This document shows, piece by piece, positions 1 through 9,245 of a stretch of 64,000 nucleotides of DNA (the stretch's first letter is position 1; every line of letters starts with the position of its first letter). The DNA lies in assembly GCF_002338065.1 (NCBI RefSeq), contig NZ_DDHJ01000015.1, forward strand, positions 632,273 to 696,272, written 5' to 3'. The notes beneath the pieces are model-generated. The model searched no databases and was not told where the DNA came from. It worked only from the letters and a program-made list of their open reading frames with translations. Position numbers and translations under genes: made by a program. The DNA comes from Pseudomonas sp. UBA1879. Its GTDB lineage: Bacteria; Pseudomonadota; Gammaproteobacteria; Pseudomonadales; Pseudomonadaceae.

Positions 1-506
1 ACGGTTGCCCAATGCCACGCTTCAGCGTTGTCCATCGTGTTCGCGCAGATTCGGAATGACTTGGCGTCTCCGTGAAGCAGGTAGTCGATGCGGTAGTGAG
101 TTGAGTTGGGCATGGCGGCAATCTCTGGTAGTGCAATGGCAGGGTGAGGGACAGGCCCAACGCGGACACCCAGCGTTAGCTGGGCGTGAATGAAAGGCCG
201 AACAGGTCAGCGGCGGGCGGATCAGGATCTTCTCCCCGCCATGTTTCACTGGATAGTGCAGCCGTCGTGCCAGTCCCGACGGCAGGACGATGCGAGACTA
301 AACAACGGCTTACCGCACACACTCAAAACCGCGATCGGGCGTCCTGCACGAATGCACGCAAATGGATAGTGCAATAACGCAAGCCTCCAGCTTGTCTGGC
401 GTAACGGCCCACTCCGGCCAGCCGGAAGGTCTGATCACAGCTAAGCGCTCACGCAACGCAGCGCCATCAATTGTGAAAATCATGTGAAAAATATTGGTGT
501 CACATC
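1..506. other. Intergenic region without a convincing gene
   Basis: Short open frames exist on both strands, but none has a recognisable protein sequence, a good ribosome binding site or a plausible composition. An 11-base string, TGGATAGTGCA, occurs twice (near 252 and 363). The right edge leads into the promoter of the siderophore receptor. The upstream gene lies outside the window. Confidence 0.5.
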
Positions 507-521
507 TGGTTATCATTCTCA
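507..521. promoter_or_regulatory. Fur-box-like operator upstream of the TonB receptor
   Basis: The 15-mer TGGTTATCATTCTCA agrees at 11 of 14 defined positions with the Fur 7-1-7 consensus TGATAATNATTATCA when read on the minus strand. It lies about 50 bases before the likely GTG start of the receptor, a usual place for Fur repression of siderophore receptors. The match is good but not perfect. Confidence 0.55.
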
Positions 522-571
522 TCTTGATTCAGAATCGCGGCTCTTTTGACCGCTCTTCAGGAACTTTGATT

Positions 572-2680
572 GTGAAGCCTCGCCTACCCGCCACTTTCTT
601 GTTTGCAGGCGCCTTTGGCGTTTTACCCCTGGCCCATGCCGCTGGTGACCTGACGCTGCCCGCCACGGAAATTCAGGACACCGCCGCGTCTCAAGACGAC
701 GGGCAGACCGTGGGATACACCGCAAAGCCCTCTTCCAGCACCACCAAACTGGGATTGACCAACAAGGAAACGCCGCAGGCCATCACCACCATCACCCGCG
801 CGCAGATGAATGATTACAAGATGAACAGCGTCAAGGATGCGCTGCGTGCGGCGCCGTCGGTGACGGTTGAACAGAGTGAAAGCGACCGCACCGAATTCAC
901 CTCCCGCGGCTTCGAGATCAACAGTTTCGAATTCGATGGCATGAACATGCCGTTCACTCAGAACATCCAGAACGGTGATCTGGACATGGCCGAGTACGAG
1001 CAGATCGACGTGCTGCACGGCGCGAACGGTTTGATGAGCGGCACCGGCAACCCCTCGGCCACGGTCAACTTCGTGCGCAAACGCCCGACCCGGGATTTTC
1101 AGGCGCAGATCGACACCAGCGTGGGGTCATGGGACAGCCGCCGCATCGACGTCGACGTGTCGGGGCCGCTCACGGACACCGGCAACGTGCGCGGGCGCTT
1201 CATCTACGCCCACGACAAAGGCAACTCCTGGATGGACCGCTACAGTCACGAGAAAAACGTCGCAGCGGGCCTGCTGGCCTTTGACCTGTCCGATGCCGAC
1301 ACCGTGACCGTCGGTTTCTCGCAACACAACAGCGATGCCAACGGCAGCACCTGGGGCAACCTGCCGTTGGTGGACAGCAATAACAACCCTATCCATTACT
1401 CGAGCCGCAGTTCCAATGTCGGTCAGCCCTGGACCTACTGGAACATCCACACCCAGCGGGTGTTCGCGGAACTCAAACATGACTTCGGTAACGGCTGGAA
1501 CGCCACGCTCTCCGGCACCGGCGTCACCGAATACCAGGACACCAACATGCTGTACGTCGCCGGGGTGACCGGTGACGATGCGCTGGTGTTCGGCGCGGAC
1601 ACCTCAGGCCGAGCCCACCAGTTGATTGGCGAAGCGAAAGTGTCCGGACCGTTCAGCCTGCTGGGTCGCGACCATGAGATCACGTTCGGTGCCACCTATG
1701 GCCGCACGCACCAGAAGGCCCGCGAGTACGACGCCGCCGAGACCGGGTATTACACCACGTCGTTCGCCAGCATCCTGAATGGCACCGAGGCTCATCCGCA
1801 GTTCCCGTACACCAGCGATATCAACACCCAGAACAGTATCGACCGGCAGAAAAGCCTGTTCGCCGGCGCCCGTTTCAGCCTCGCGGACGACCTGCACTGG
1901 ATCGCCGGCGCCCGCATGCTCAGCACCGACGGCAGCGGCGAAGTCTACGGCGTCGATCACGCCCAACGCGAACACGGCAAGGTCACCCCGTACACCGGTC
2001 TGGTGTATGACCTGAACCAGGACTGGACGCTGTACACCAGCTGGACGCAAATCTATAACCCGCAGTTCGGCACGGTCGGCGTCGACGGCAAGGTGCTCGA
2101 TCCTCTCGAAGGCAAAAGCCTGGAAGCCGGTGTGAAAGGCAGCCTGATGGACGATCGCCTGAACCTCACGGCGGCGGTTTTCAAGACTCAGCAAAGCAAC
2201 GTGGCCTCGGCTGATTTCATCCAGGTCGGCTCGCAATTCCGCTACTTCACCGGGGATTACAAGAGCCACGGGATCGAGTTGGAAGCGTCGGGCGAAGCGC
2301 TGCCAGGGCTGGATCTGCTGGCAGGTTATACCTACGTGCACATCGAAAACGACGATGGCGACAAGGCCCGCCGCTACGTACCGGCCCACAGCTTTCACGG
2401 CATGGCCACCTATCGCCTGCCCGGGCTGCCGCAGGCGCGAATCGGTACACGGGTCAGCTGGCAGAGCGGCATCCAGAACGACAACATCAGTGTCATCCGC
2501 CAGAACGCCTACGCCCTGGTGGACCTGATGACCAGTTACGACATCGATGCCAACTGGAGCACGGCACTGAACTTCAACAACGTCACCGACCGTAAATACC
2601 TGACCTCGTTGTACAGCGCCACCGCGAGCAACTACGGCGCGCCACGCAACGTCACGGCATCGCTGACCTGGAAGTACTGA
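572..2680 (+). CDS. TonB-dependent ferric-siderophore receptor (FhuE/FpvA-like)
   Basis: Outer-membrane gated channel for ferric siderophores, powered by TonB-ExbB-ExbD. I chose the GTG at 572 (702 aa) because an AGGA lies 9-10 bases upstream and the protein then begins with a normal signal peptide (basic MKPR, hydrophobic core, cleavage near LAHA at about residue 23). An upstream ATG at 494 in the same frame would put about 26 unlikely residues in front. The plug is at roughly residues 50-190, with the family pattern ETPQAITTITRAQM and SRGFEINSFEFDG. The beta-barrel fills the rest and ends in the aromatic C-terminus WKY needed for outer-membrane insertion. There is no N-terminal STN signalling domain, so it is probably a plain transporter. 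The sequence style is closest to FhuE/FpvA, suggesting a hydroxamate or pyoverdine-like ligand; the true ligand is not known. The upstream Fur-like box fits iron control. Confidence 0.88.
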   Translation: MKPRLPATFLFAGAFGVLPLAHAAGDLTLPATEIQDTAASQDDGQTVGYTAKPSSSTTKLGLTNKETPQAITTITRAQMNDYKMNSVKDALRAAPSVTVEQSESDRTEFTSRGFEINSFEFDGMNMPFTQNIQNGDLDMAEYEQIDVLHGANGLMSGTGNPSATVNFVRKRPTRDFQAQIDTSVGSWDSRRIDVDVSGPLTDTGNVRGRFIYAHDKGNSWMDRYSHEKNVAAGLLAFDLSDADTVTVGFSQHNSDANGSTWGNLPLVDSNNNPIHYSSRSSNVGQPWTYWNIHTQRVFAELKHDFGNGWNATLSGTGVTEYQDTNMLYVAGVTGDDALVFGADTSGRAHQLIGEAKVSGPFSLLGRDHEITFGATYGRTHQKAREYDAAETGYYTTSFASILNGTEAHPQFPYTSDINTQNSIDRQKSLFAGARFSLADDLHWIAGARMLSTDGSGEVYGVDHAQREHGKVTPYTGLVYDLNQDWTLYTSWTQIYNPQFGTVGVDGKVLDPLEGKSLEAGVKGSLMDDRLNLTAAVFKTQQSNVASADFIQVGSQFRYFTGDYKSHGIELEASGEALPGLDLLAGYTYVHIENDDGDKARRYVPAHSFHGMATYRLPGLPQARIGTRVSWQSGIQNDNISVIRQNAYALVDLMTSYDIDANWSTALNFNNVTDRKYLTSLYSATASNYGAPRNVTASLTWKY

Positions 2681-2736
2681 GCCTGACCTCACCCTGAACA
2701 GCCGCTCGCTGAAACCTGCGCCGTGGGGTCTTCACC

Positions 2737-4176
2737 TCACGGCCCTTCCACCGTCTTCCAGCCCCCGCCCAACGCTTTGTACAGGTTGATCAGGTTGACG
2801 TTCAGCCGCGTGTCAGCACGGGCAAGACTCTGCTGGTTTCTCAACACCTGCGCCTGAGCCGCCGTGACGTTGAGGAAGCCGACCGTGCCCTGCTGAAAAT
2901 TCTGCTGCGTGTCCGTCAGGGTCTTCTGACTTTTCGCGACCGTGGTCGCCACGTCCTTTTGCCGCTGCTGCGCCAGTGCGTAAGCCGTCAGCGCATCGTC
3001 CACCTCATTCCACGCTTGCAACACGGTTTTGCGATAGTCGAGGCCTGCTTCCTGTTGCTGTGATTCGCGCAGCTTGAGCGTGCCGGTCAACCGCCCGCCT
3101 TCGAACAGCGGCAGGCTGATGGACGGGCCAATCTGGTATTCGAGGCTGGGCATCGAGAACGCGTTGCTCGCGCTTAGGCCTTGCAACCCGGCATGACCGG
3201 TCAGCGAGATATCGGGATAGAACGACGCCGTCGCCACACCGGTTTGCGCCACCGCTTCGTGCAGGCGCGCCAGGGACTCGCGGATGTCCGGCCGCCGCAA
3301 CAGCAAGGTGGACGGCAGGCCGACCGGGACGCTGGGCGGGATGATCGGCAACGCGGCGGGGCGCCTCAGCTCTGCGTCGAGGGCACGGGGCGGCAGTGCG
3401 AGGAGAACGCCGATCGCGTTGATCTGCTGGGCGATCTGTTGCTGGATCGGCGACACATTGGCGGTGATTTCGGCGATTTGCGTTTCGGCGTTGTCGACGT
3501 CCGAGTTGGTCGCGACCCCGGCATCGAAACGCTGCTGGACCAGGGTCAGGTTCTTGCGCGCGACGGCCAGGTTGGCTTCGACGATCGACTGCTGGGCCTG
3601 CAACCCCCGCAGGGTCATGTAGTCCTGCGCCAGATCGGAAATGACCTTCAACGCCAACGCATGCCGCGCCTCGATGGCCGCCAGGCTATTGGCGTTCGCG
3701 GCCTCTTTGGCGCGACGCACCTTGCCGAACAGGTCCAGCTCCCAAGACGTCTCCAGCAAATTCTCGTACAGGTTGTAATCCAGCTTGGCGCCCGGCGCTG
3801 GCTCCACCAGCGATGCCGGGCCATCGGGGCTCTGGCGAATGTGCGCTGCTTGCGACTCGGCCTCCACGCGCGGCAGGCCCTGGGACGCGGCGACCTGCAC
3901 CTGAGCCCGAGCCTGTTTCACCCGCTCCAGTGCGCTCTGCAAGTCGAGGTTCTGCTTCGCCAGCCGGGTTTCCAGCGAGGTTAGCTCCGGGTCGTGAAAG
4001 CTGTCCCACCACGCCTCTTCAACGGGCCCGCCATAAGTGCGGCTGCCGACCTCGACGTTCTGCCCGCCCCATACCGCAGGGCTGTCGACCGCTGGCTCGT
4101 GAAAATCCGGGCCGACCGTACAGCCTGCCAGCAGCGCAACCAGCGCCAGGGTGTTGGTTCTGTATGAGCGCATCAC
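2737..4176 (-). CDS. NodT-family outer-membrane efflux lipoprotein
   Basis: TolC-like outer-membrane factor (479 aa) that should form the exit duct of a tripartite pump. The N-terminus is a lipoprotein signal with lipobox LLAGC (Cys19), followed by the usual CTVGPDFHEP start of the NodT/OprM group. Two OEP repeats follow, with long helical stretches rich in Ala, Gln and Leu. It is the last gene of a three-gene minus-strand operon and overlaps the adaptor gene by four bases. Its end converges with the receptor gene, with an imperfect hairpin between them. The substrate cannot be told from sequence; EmrAB-type systems export hydrophobic or aromatic compounds. Confidence 0.92.
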   Translation of the reverse strand: MMRSYRTNTLALVALLAGCTVGPDFHEPAVDSPAVWGGQNVEVGSRTYGGPVEEAWWDSFHDPELTSLETRLAKQNLDLQSALERVKQARAQVQVAASQGLPRVEAESQAAHIRQSPDGPASLVEPAPGAKLDYNLYENLLETSWELDLFGKVRRAKEAANANSLAAIEARHALALKVISDLAQDYMTLRGLQAQQSIVEANLAVARKNLTLVQQRFDAGVATNSDVDNAETQIAEITANVSPIQQQIAQQINAIGVLLALPPRALDAELRRPAALPIIPPSVPVGLPSTLLLRRPDIRESLARLHEAVAQTGVATASFYPDISLTGHAGLQGLSASNAFSMPSLEYQIGPSISLPLFEGGRLTGTLKLRESQQQEAGLDYRKTVLQAWNEVDDALTAYALAQQRQKDVATTVAKSQKTLTDTQQNFQQGTVGFLNVTAAQAQVLRNQQSLARADTRLNVNLINLYKALGGGWKTVEGP

Positions 4177-5285
4177 GGCAGCGCCGCCTGGTGAGGGGTC
4201 ATGTTGGCCTGGTCCGTCGCATTCGCAAGGTCCGTGTGCACGGTGGTTTCCACCGACAGCCCGAGGCGGATCAGCCGTAGCAACGGTTGGTCGGGGTTGA
4301 AGGTGATCTTGATCGGCAGACGCTGCACGATCTTGGTGAAATTGCCTGTGGCGTTGGTGGGCGGGACTGCCTGGAACTGTGCACCCGTGGCAGGTGGCAC
4401 GCTGGCGACCACCCCTTGCAGATCGATGTCGAAGGCATCGACATGAATCGTCACGGGCTGACCAGGCAGGATGTGACGCAGGGTCAGTTCCCGATAGTTC
4501 GCTTGCACGTACGCTTCGCTCAGCGGCACGACCACCATCAGCGCGGTGCCCGGTCCCACGTAATTGCCCACTTGTGCGCTGCGCTCCCCGACCATGCCAT
4601 CTACTGGCGCGACGATGTTCGTGTACGACAGGTTGAGCCGAGCCTGGGCCAGTGCTGCTTCATCGGCCTTCACCGAGGCATCGGCCGCCGCGCGTTGCGC
4701 CTTGAGCACGTCCAGCTGATGCCGCGAAGAGGCCATCGCAGCCACCGCAGCCTCGAGCTGAGCCTGCTCGGCGCGCAGCGTGCTTTGTGCCTGCTGGTAT
4801 TGTTGCTTCGGCCCGGCACCCGTGCTGGCGAGATCGGCATACCGCCGCGCGTCTTGTTGCGCGAGGACGATACGAGCGCGAATTTCTTCGGCCTTGGCGC
4901 TGTACTGCTCGATTTCCGAAGGCTGGCGCTCGATCAGCGCCGACTGGTTCGCGACTTGCGATTGGTCGCGCGCCAGCTGCGCCTGCGCTCGGTCGACTGC
5001 CGTCTGATAGTCCCGGGGATCGAGGGTCGCCAACACTTGGCCCGCCTGCACCTGCTGGTTGTCATCGACGTTGACGCTGACGATTTGTCCCGACACCCGA
5101 GGCGCGACCACGCTGTAGTGCGCGGTGATGTAGGCATCGTCGGTGGTGATGTCGGCCTTGGGCACGAACACGATCCACAGCACCACGATGATGAACACGG
5201 CAATGACCCCAGCGGCAAGAAACCAGGGCCATTTGGGAGCTCGTTTGGCGGTGCCGTCTTTGTCTGAAGCGGATGCGTCTGTCAT
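4173..5285 (-). CDS. HlyD/EmrA-family periplasmic adaptor protein
   Basis: Membrane-fusion protein (370 aa) linking the inner-membrane pump to the outer-membrane channel. A cytoplasmic stretch with KRAPKWPW is followed by one transmembrane helix at about residues 21-42. Then come the N-terminal half of the lipoyl/biotinyl-like domain (VVAPRVSGQIVSV), a long alpha-helical hairpin with many Ala/Gln/Arg (about 95-205), the second lipoyl half (NIVAPVDGMVG) and a beta-barrel domain. It sits between the pump gene (7-bp gap) and the NodT gene (4-bp overlap), a tightly coupled operon. EmrA is the closest described type. Confidence 0.92.
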   Translation of the reverse strand: MTDASASDKDGTAKRAPKWPWFLAAGVIAVFIIVVLWIVFVPKADITTDDAYITAHYSVVAPRVSGQIVSVNVDDNQQVQAGQVLATLDPRDYQTAVDRAQAQLARDQSQVANQSALIERQPSEIEQYSAKAEEIRARIVLAQQDARRYADLASTGAGPKQQYQQAQSTLRAEQAQLEAAVAAMASSRHQLDVLKAQRAAADASVKADEAALAQARLNLSYTNIVAPVDGMVGERSAQVGNYVGPGTALMVVVPLSEAYVQANYRELTLRHILPGQPVTIHVDAFDIDLQGVVASVPPATGAQFQAVPPTNATGNFTKIVQRLPIKITFNPDQPLLRLIRLGLSVETTVHTDLANATDQANMTPHQAALP

Positions 5286-5292
5286 GAACTGT

Positions 5293-6819
5293 TCAATCCG
5301 AAGCGAGTGCGATACGGGGCGGATAAGACCGCTCGGGGAGGAAAAGCAAGGTGATCATCAAAAACACCACGATGCCCGCCACGACCAGAAAGGTGTCGCT
5401 GAGCACCAGCACTTGTGTCTGTGCCGTGAGGGTCGCGGCGAGTGAACCGGTGCTTTTGACGAGACCGCCGTGAGTGCCAAAGCCTGCATGGGCGGTGCTG
5501 ATCATGGGTTGAAAACGATCGAGGCCGGTCTGGTCGGCGAGGCGACTGGAATGCAGCGCACCCCGCCAGCGCAGCATGTATTCCAGCAGCCAGGAACCCA
5601 GCGCCTGAGCGATGCCGCGCGGGGTGTTGAACAGCGCTGAGCCGTAGGGCCCCTCTTTCGGTTCGATGCTGTTGGTGGCCATCATCAGCAGCGGCATGAT
5701 CACCAGCGCGTCGCCCAGCGCCTGAAGCACCTGCCACAGCAGAAACTGCGTGGCATCCCACACGCCAGTGAGCTGGCTGTCGCCAATGCAGGCCGTCAGG
5801 ATGCAGGCAAAGCCGAGGAAATTCAGCACCCGGGCATCGACCCATTCGAAGTCCAGCAGCCAGGCGACGATGGGCAGAAAGATCAACTGCAGCCCGGCAA
5901 TCAGGGCCGTCAGCTCGCACAGCTGCTCGGGACGAAAGGCCTGAACCCGCTGCAGGTAAGCGAATGGAAGGGTTGAGGACGAGGTGTTGATGATGATGAA
6001 ACAGAACAGCGTCAGCCCGCCGTACGCCAGGTTGCGCCGCGCCAGGAGCTGGATGCGGAACAGCGGTACTTCATGGAACCACTCGTTGATCAGCAGCAAC
6101 GGCGTGGAAATGGCGGCCACCAGCGCCAGCATGCAGATCAGCGGCGAATTCCACCAATCCAGCCGGTCCCCTTGCAGGATCAGCGTGGTCAGCGAAAAGG
6201 TCGCGATCGCCGCCAGCAGCATGCCCCGCCAGTCGATTTTCTTCAGGCGTTCCAGTTGGGTGTCGTCATGGGGCATGCCATACCACAGCAGGACGGCGGA
6301 CAGCGCGGCAATGGGGATAATTTGATAAAAAACGAAATGCCAGCCCACCAGGTCGGTCCACAGCGCAGCCACCGGTGCAGCAAGGTTGGGAAATACCGTG
6401 GCGGTAAGCGCGTAGGGAATCAGCCCATACAGGCGGGCTTCGGGTGGCAGCACCCGTAACGCCACTGACATCATCATCGGAATGATGGCCCCGCCACCGA
6501 AACCCTGCAAAAACCTCAAGCCATAAAGCATCGGCAGATTGGGCGCGAACGGGATCAGCAGCGTGGTGACCGTCACCAGTCCCAACGCATAAAAGACGAA
6601 TCGCCGAAACGTCAGCGTGACCGCCCACCAGGCGGCGATGGCGATGCCGAGGCAGGAGCCGGACAGGTAAAGGTTCAAGAACCAGGTGCCCGGGTCATGA
6701 CTCAAGCCCATGCCACCCAGAATGTCCCGCAGCGCTATCGAACTCACGCCGTCGTTCAGCTGGCTGCCCAATGCTGCGACGATCACGCCTAAAAGGCCGA
6801 CGAAGGCTCGTTTATCCAA
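5293..6819 (-). CDS. DHA2-family MFS efflux pump (EmrB-like)
   Basis: Proton-driven drug or metabolite exporter of the 14-TM DHA2 group (508 aa). Hydrophobic helices run through the whole protein. The region GLRFLQGFGGGAIIPMMM corresponds to motif C of antiporters, and APVAALWTDLVGWHFVFY is the family pattern after it. It is the first gene of the pump-adaptor-channel operon. The gene is divergent from an IclR-type regulator 300 bp away, but that regulator may instead serve the catabolic genes on its other side. EmrB usually exports aromatic or amphipathic compounds; the substrate here is not known. Confidence 0.9.
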   Translation of the reverse strand: MDKRAFVGLLGVIVAALGSQLNDGVSSIALRDILGGMGLSHDPGTWFLNLYLSGSCLGIAIAAWWAVTLTFRRFVFYALGLVTVTTLLIPFAPNLPMLYGLRFLQGFGGGAIIPMMMSVALRVLPPEARLYGLIPYALTATVFPNLAAPVAALWTDLVGWHFVFYQIIPIAALSAVLLWYGMPHDDTQLERLKKIDWRGMLLAAIATFSLTTLILQGDRLDWWNSPLICMLALVAAISTPLLLINEWFHEVPLFRIQLLARRNLAYGGLTLFCFIIINTSSSTLPFAYLQRVQAFRPEQLCELTALIAGLQLIFLPIVAWLLDFEWVDARVLNFLGFACILTACIGDSQLTGVWDATQFLLWQVLQALGDALVIMPLLMMATNSIEPKEGPYGSALFNTPRGIAQALGSWLLEYMLRWRGALHSSRLADQTGLDRFQPMISTAHAGFGTHGGLVKSTGSLAATLTAQTQVLVLSDTFLVVAGIVVFLMITLLFLPERSYPPRIALASD

Positions 6820-7119
6820 CGCTATTCACCAAAACTCGACCCTCACCCGTGTGGTACCCGTAGACCGTCGCACGACGAAACGTCCGCCTGTGCACCAGCG
6901 GGCGCAGGTGACAGACGCATCGATCAAGGCATCGTCGGGCGGTAGATGAATCATTGATCACCCATGGGAGGTGCCCGAGGGACCCTCCCTGTGGCTGAAG
7001 TGACGCTTGGGATTGAAGCGAGGTTCCGAGGGAAATCGAGACGGCGCTGATGGGCAGGAAAATGGACATCCCGCGACGCCTACGCAAGAATCGCGGCATT
7101 CCGAAATAAGGCCGTGTCC
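6820..7119. other. Divergent promoter region between efflux operon and IclR gene
   Basis: 300 bp between the two divergently transcribed genes. It must hold both promoters. I see no strong inverted repeat, no terminator and no convincing small gene. The short palindrome ATCATTGAT lies near 6949-6957. Confidence 0.5.
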
Positions 7120-7905
7120 ATGTCCGATAGTCCGCAAACCCGAAACTCTGGCTCCTCCATCACCCGGGCCCTCGACATCATCGAAGCGGTGGTTCAGGCC
7201 GACCACGCGCTATCGCCCGCCGACCTTTCCCACCTTCTGGACATCCCCAAACCCAGCGTGCACCGCCTGCTACAGCAAATGCAGGGCGAAGGGTATTTGC
7301 AGACCAACATGCGCGGCGGCATCGTGCCCAATGACCGCTTGCACAAGATCGCCGTGGGCGTGATTTATGCCAGCCGCTACAAGGCCCAGCGGCAGGCGAT
7401 CCTGCGGCATCTGTGCGACACCCTCGACGAGACCTGCGGCATAGCCCTGCCCGATGGCATCGACATGGTGTATTACGACCGGGTTCAAAGCAGCTGGCCG
7501 CTGCAGATGCATCTGCCCGTGGGTGCGCACACCCCGATGTGGTGCACCGCCAGCGGCAAGCTTTACCTGAGCTCCTTCAATAAGACCCGGCGTACACAGA
7601 TCATCGATAACCTGGCCCTCAAACGCATGGCGCGCAACACCCTCACCGACCCGCTCGCACTGGAAAACGAACTCAAGCGCGTGCGTCAGCGGGACGTCGG
7701 CATCGACAACGAAGAGTTCGTCGACGGCATGGTGGCGTGCGCCGTGCCGGTCAGGAACAGCGAGGGGCGCCTGATCGCCTGCCTGTTCGCCCACGCACCG
7801 ACCATCCGCAAGAGCCTCGACGAATTGCTGACATTCGAACCGGCCATGCGCCGCGCCGCCGAGCAGCTGCGCATTCTGGTGGAGGAACCTGCGGAGCAGG
7901 ACTGA
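7120..7905 (+). CDS. IclR-family transcriptional regulator
   Basis: Helix-turn-helix regulator of about 261 aa. ATG 7120 is preferred over an in-frame GTG at 7114 because TAAGG lies about 8 bases before it. The N-terminal winged HTH (about residues 12-75) shows the IclR pattern SITRALDIIEAVVQ, LSHLLDIPKPSVHRLLQQM and a wing ending in GYLQ. The C-terminal effector domain has the usual features: an AVG stretch, TASGKLYLSSF and NEEFVDGMVACAVPVRN. It is followed by a strong terminator and then by alcohol dehydrogenase, aldehyde dehydrogenase and permease genes on the same strand. IclR members often control such neighbours, so I infer that it senses the substrate of that pathway. Confidence 0.9.
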   Translation: MSDSPQTRNSGSSITRALDIIEAVVQADHALSPADLSHLLDIPKPSVHRLLQQMQGEGYLQTNMRGGIVPNDRLHKIAVGVIYASRYKAQRQAILRHLCDTLDETCGIALPDGIDMVYYDRVQSSWPLQMHLPVGAHTPMWCTASGKLYLSSFNKTRRTQIIDNLALKRMARNTLTDPLALENELKRVRQRDVGIDNEEFVDGMVACAVPVRNSEGRLIACLFAHAPTIRKSLDELLTFEPAMRRAAEQLRILVEEPAEQD

Positions 7906-7931
7906 GGGCACTCTGGGCAATTCAATCGACG

Positions 7932-7961
7932 AGAGCGCCGACTGACGGCGCTCTTTTTTTT
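7932..7961 (+). terminator. Rho-independent terminator after the IclR gene
   Basis: A perfect 9-bp stem, AGAGCGCCG (7932-7940) and CGGCGCTCT (7946-7954), with the 5-base loop ACTGA, is followed directly by a run of T. It separates the regulator transcript from the catabolic genes. Confidence 0.9.
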
Positions 7962-8016
7962 GGCCTTCTATCGACAATAAATTCCTATAGCGATACATTT
8001 CGTCCCGGAATAAGAC

Positions 8017-8024
8017 AATAACAA
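8017..8024 (+). promoter_or_regulatory. Possible Hfq/Crc (CA) motif AANAANAA in the alcohol dehydrogenase leader
   Basis: AATAACAA matches the AANAANAA motif bound by Hfq/Crc in Pseudomonas catabolic mRNAs and lies 18 bases before the start codon. A similar, denser A-rich run precedes the permease gene of the same cluster. The motif is short, so the call is tentative. Confidence 0.4.
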
Positions 8025-8042
8025 TCATTTCCGAGGTGTGAT

Positions 8043-9203
8043 ATGTCTGTACCTGTCATCCTTCCTCGCATCATGGAGGTGGGGGCCAATGCCAGCGCGC
8101 GCCTGCCTGACGTGCTGGCGTCGTTGAAGTGTAGCCGCCCCCTGATCGTCACCGATAAAACCATGGTCAAGCTGGGTCAGGCCCAACGCCTGCACGGGAT
8201 TCTCGAAGCCCAAGGCATCAGGGCCGAGGTGTTTGACGACACCGTTCCGGAACCTACGGCCGCGTCCATTCAAGCCGGTGTCGATCGCCTGCGCAGTGGC
8301 GACTTCGACGCCATCGTCGCCCTCGGCGGTGGCAGCCCCATCGACAGCGCCAAAGCCATGGCCATTCTGGCCCGATATGGCGGCGTGATTCGCGATTACC
8401 GTTTCCCGCGCCAGGTCAATGAAGCCGGCCTGCCCTTGATCGCGATCCCCACCACCGCCGGCACCGGCTCCGAGGTCACCCGCTTCACCATCATCACCGA
8501 CGAAACCACGGACGAAAAACTGCTCTGTGCAGGCATCGGCTTCATGCCCATAGCGGCCTTGATCGACTACACACTGACCCTCAGCCTTCCGGCCCGCACC
8601 ACCGCCGACACCGGCATCGATGCCATTACCCACGCCATCGAGGCTTATGTTTCGCGCAAGGCTAACCCGTACAGCGACAGCCAGGCACTGGCCGCGCTGG
8701 CCTATCTCGGCCCGAATCTGCTGATCGCTTGCCAGGACGGCAAGAACGAAAGCGCCCGTGAAGCGATGATGATCGGCGCCACGCTTGCCGGCATCGCGTT
8801 TTCTGCCGCCTCGGTGGCGTTGGTGCATGGCATGAGCCGCCCGATTGGCGCCTTTTTTCATGTGCCTCACGGGTTATCCAACGCCATGTTGCTGCCCTCA
8901 CTCACGGCATGGTCCCTGAGCGCCGCCCCGTCCCGCTATGCGCAATGCGCCAAGGCGCTGTGCGTGGCCGATTCCCACGATGACGACGCGACGGCGGGCC
9001 AGAAACTCATTGCGTTCCTGACCCGGATCAACGCCGAGCTGTCGGTGCCGACGCTGGCTGACGTTGGCGTTGAGCGCGCGCGTTTCGATGAGGTCATCAA
9101 CATCATGGCCGAGCAGGCCCTGGCCTCGGGTTCACCGGGCAACAACCCGCGCGTGCCGACAGTGCCGGAAATGGTCGCGCTGTATCGCGCATTGTGGGAT
9201 TGA
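8043..9203 (+). CDS. Iron-containing (group III) alcohol dehydrogenase
   Basis: NAD(P)-dependent oxidoreductase of 386 aa that interconverts an alcohol or hydroxy acid and its aldehyde. GGGSPIDSAKAMA (about residues 95-107) is the nucleotide-binding motif. GTGSEVTRF and the metal-ligand segments GIDAITHAIEAYVS and HGMSRPIGAFFHVPHG match the Fe-ADH signatures, so the His and Asp ligands appear intact. AGGTG lies just before ATG 8043. The gene is 42 bp upstream of an MmsA-type aldehyde dehydrogenase, so the pair could oxidise an alcohol to a semialdehyde and then to an acyl-CoA. A 4-hydroxybutyrate- or 3-hydroxypropionate-type substrate would fit but is inference. Confidence 0.9.
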   Translation: MSVPVILPRIMEVGANASARLPDVLASLKCSRPLIVTDKTMVKLGQAQRLHGILEAQGIRAEVFDDTVPEPTAASIQAGVDRLRSGDFDAIVALGGGSPIDSAKAMAILARYGGVIRDYRFPRQVNEAGLPLIAIPTTAGTGSEVTRFTIITDETTDEKLLCAGIGFMPIAALIDYTLTLSLPARTTADTGIDAITHAIEAYVSRKANPYSDSQALAALAYLGPNLLIACQDGKNESAREAMMIGATLAGIAFSAASVALVHGMSRPIGAFFHVPHGLSNAMLLPSLTAWSLSAAPSRYAQCAKALCVADSHDDDATAGQKLIAFLTRINAELSVPTLADVGVERARFDEVINIMAEQALASGSPGNNPRVPTVPEMVALYRALWD

Positions 9204-9245
9204 CCGCCCCGCCCTTCCCCTTTATTGCCTGATTGGAGTTTGCTC

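Noticed and set aside
5..249. Small overlapping frames at the left edge
   Set aside because: Both strands are open by chance; no family, no initiation signal.
1604..2692. 362-aa open frame opposite the TonB receptor
   Set aside because: High-G+C shadow frame of a real gene; composition is unnatural and no domain is visible.
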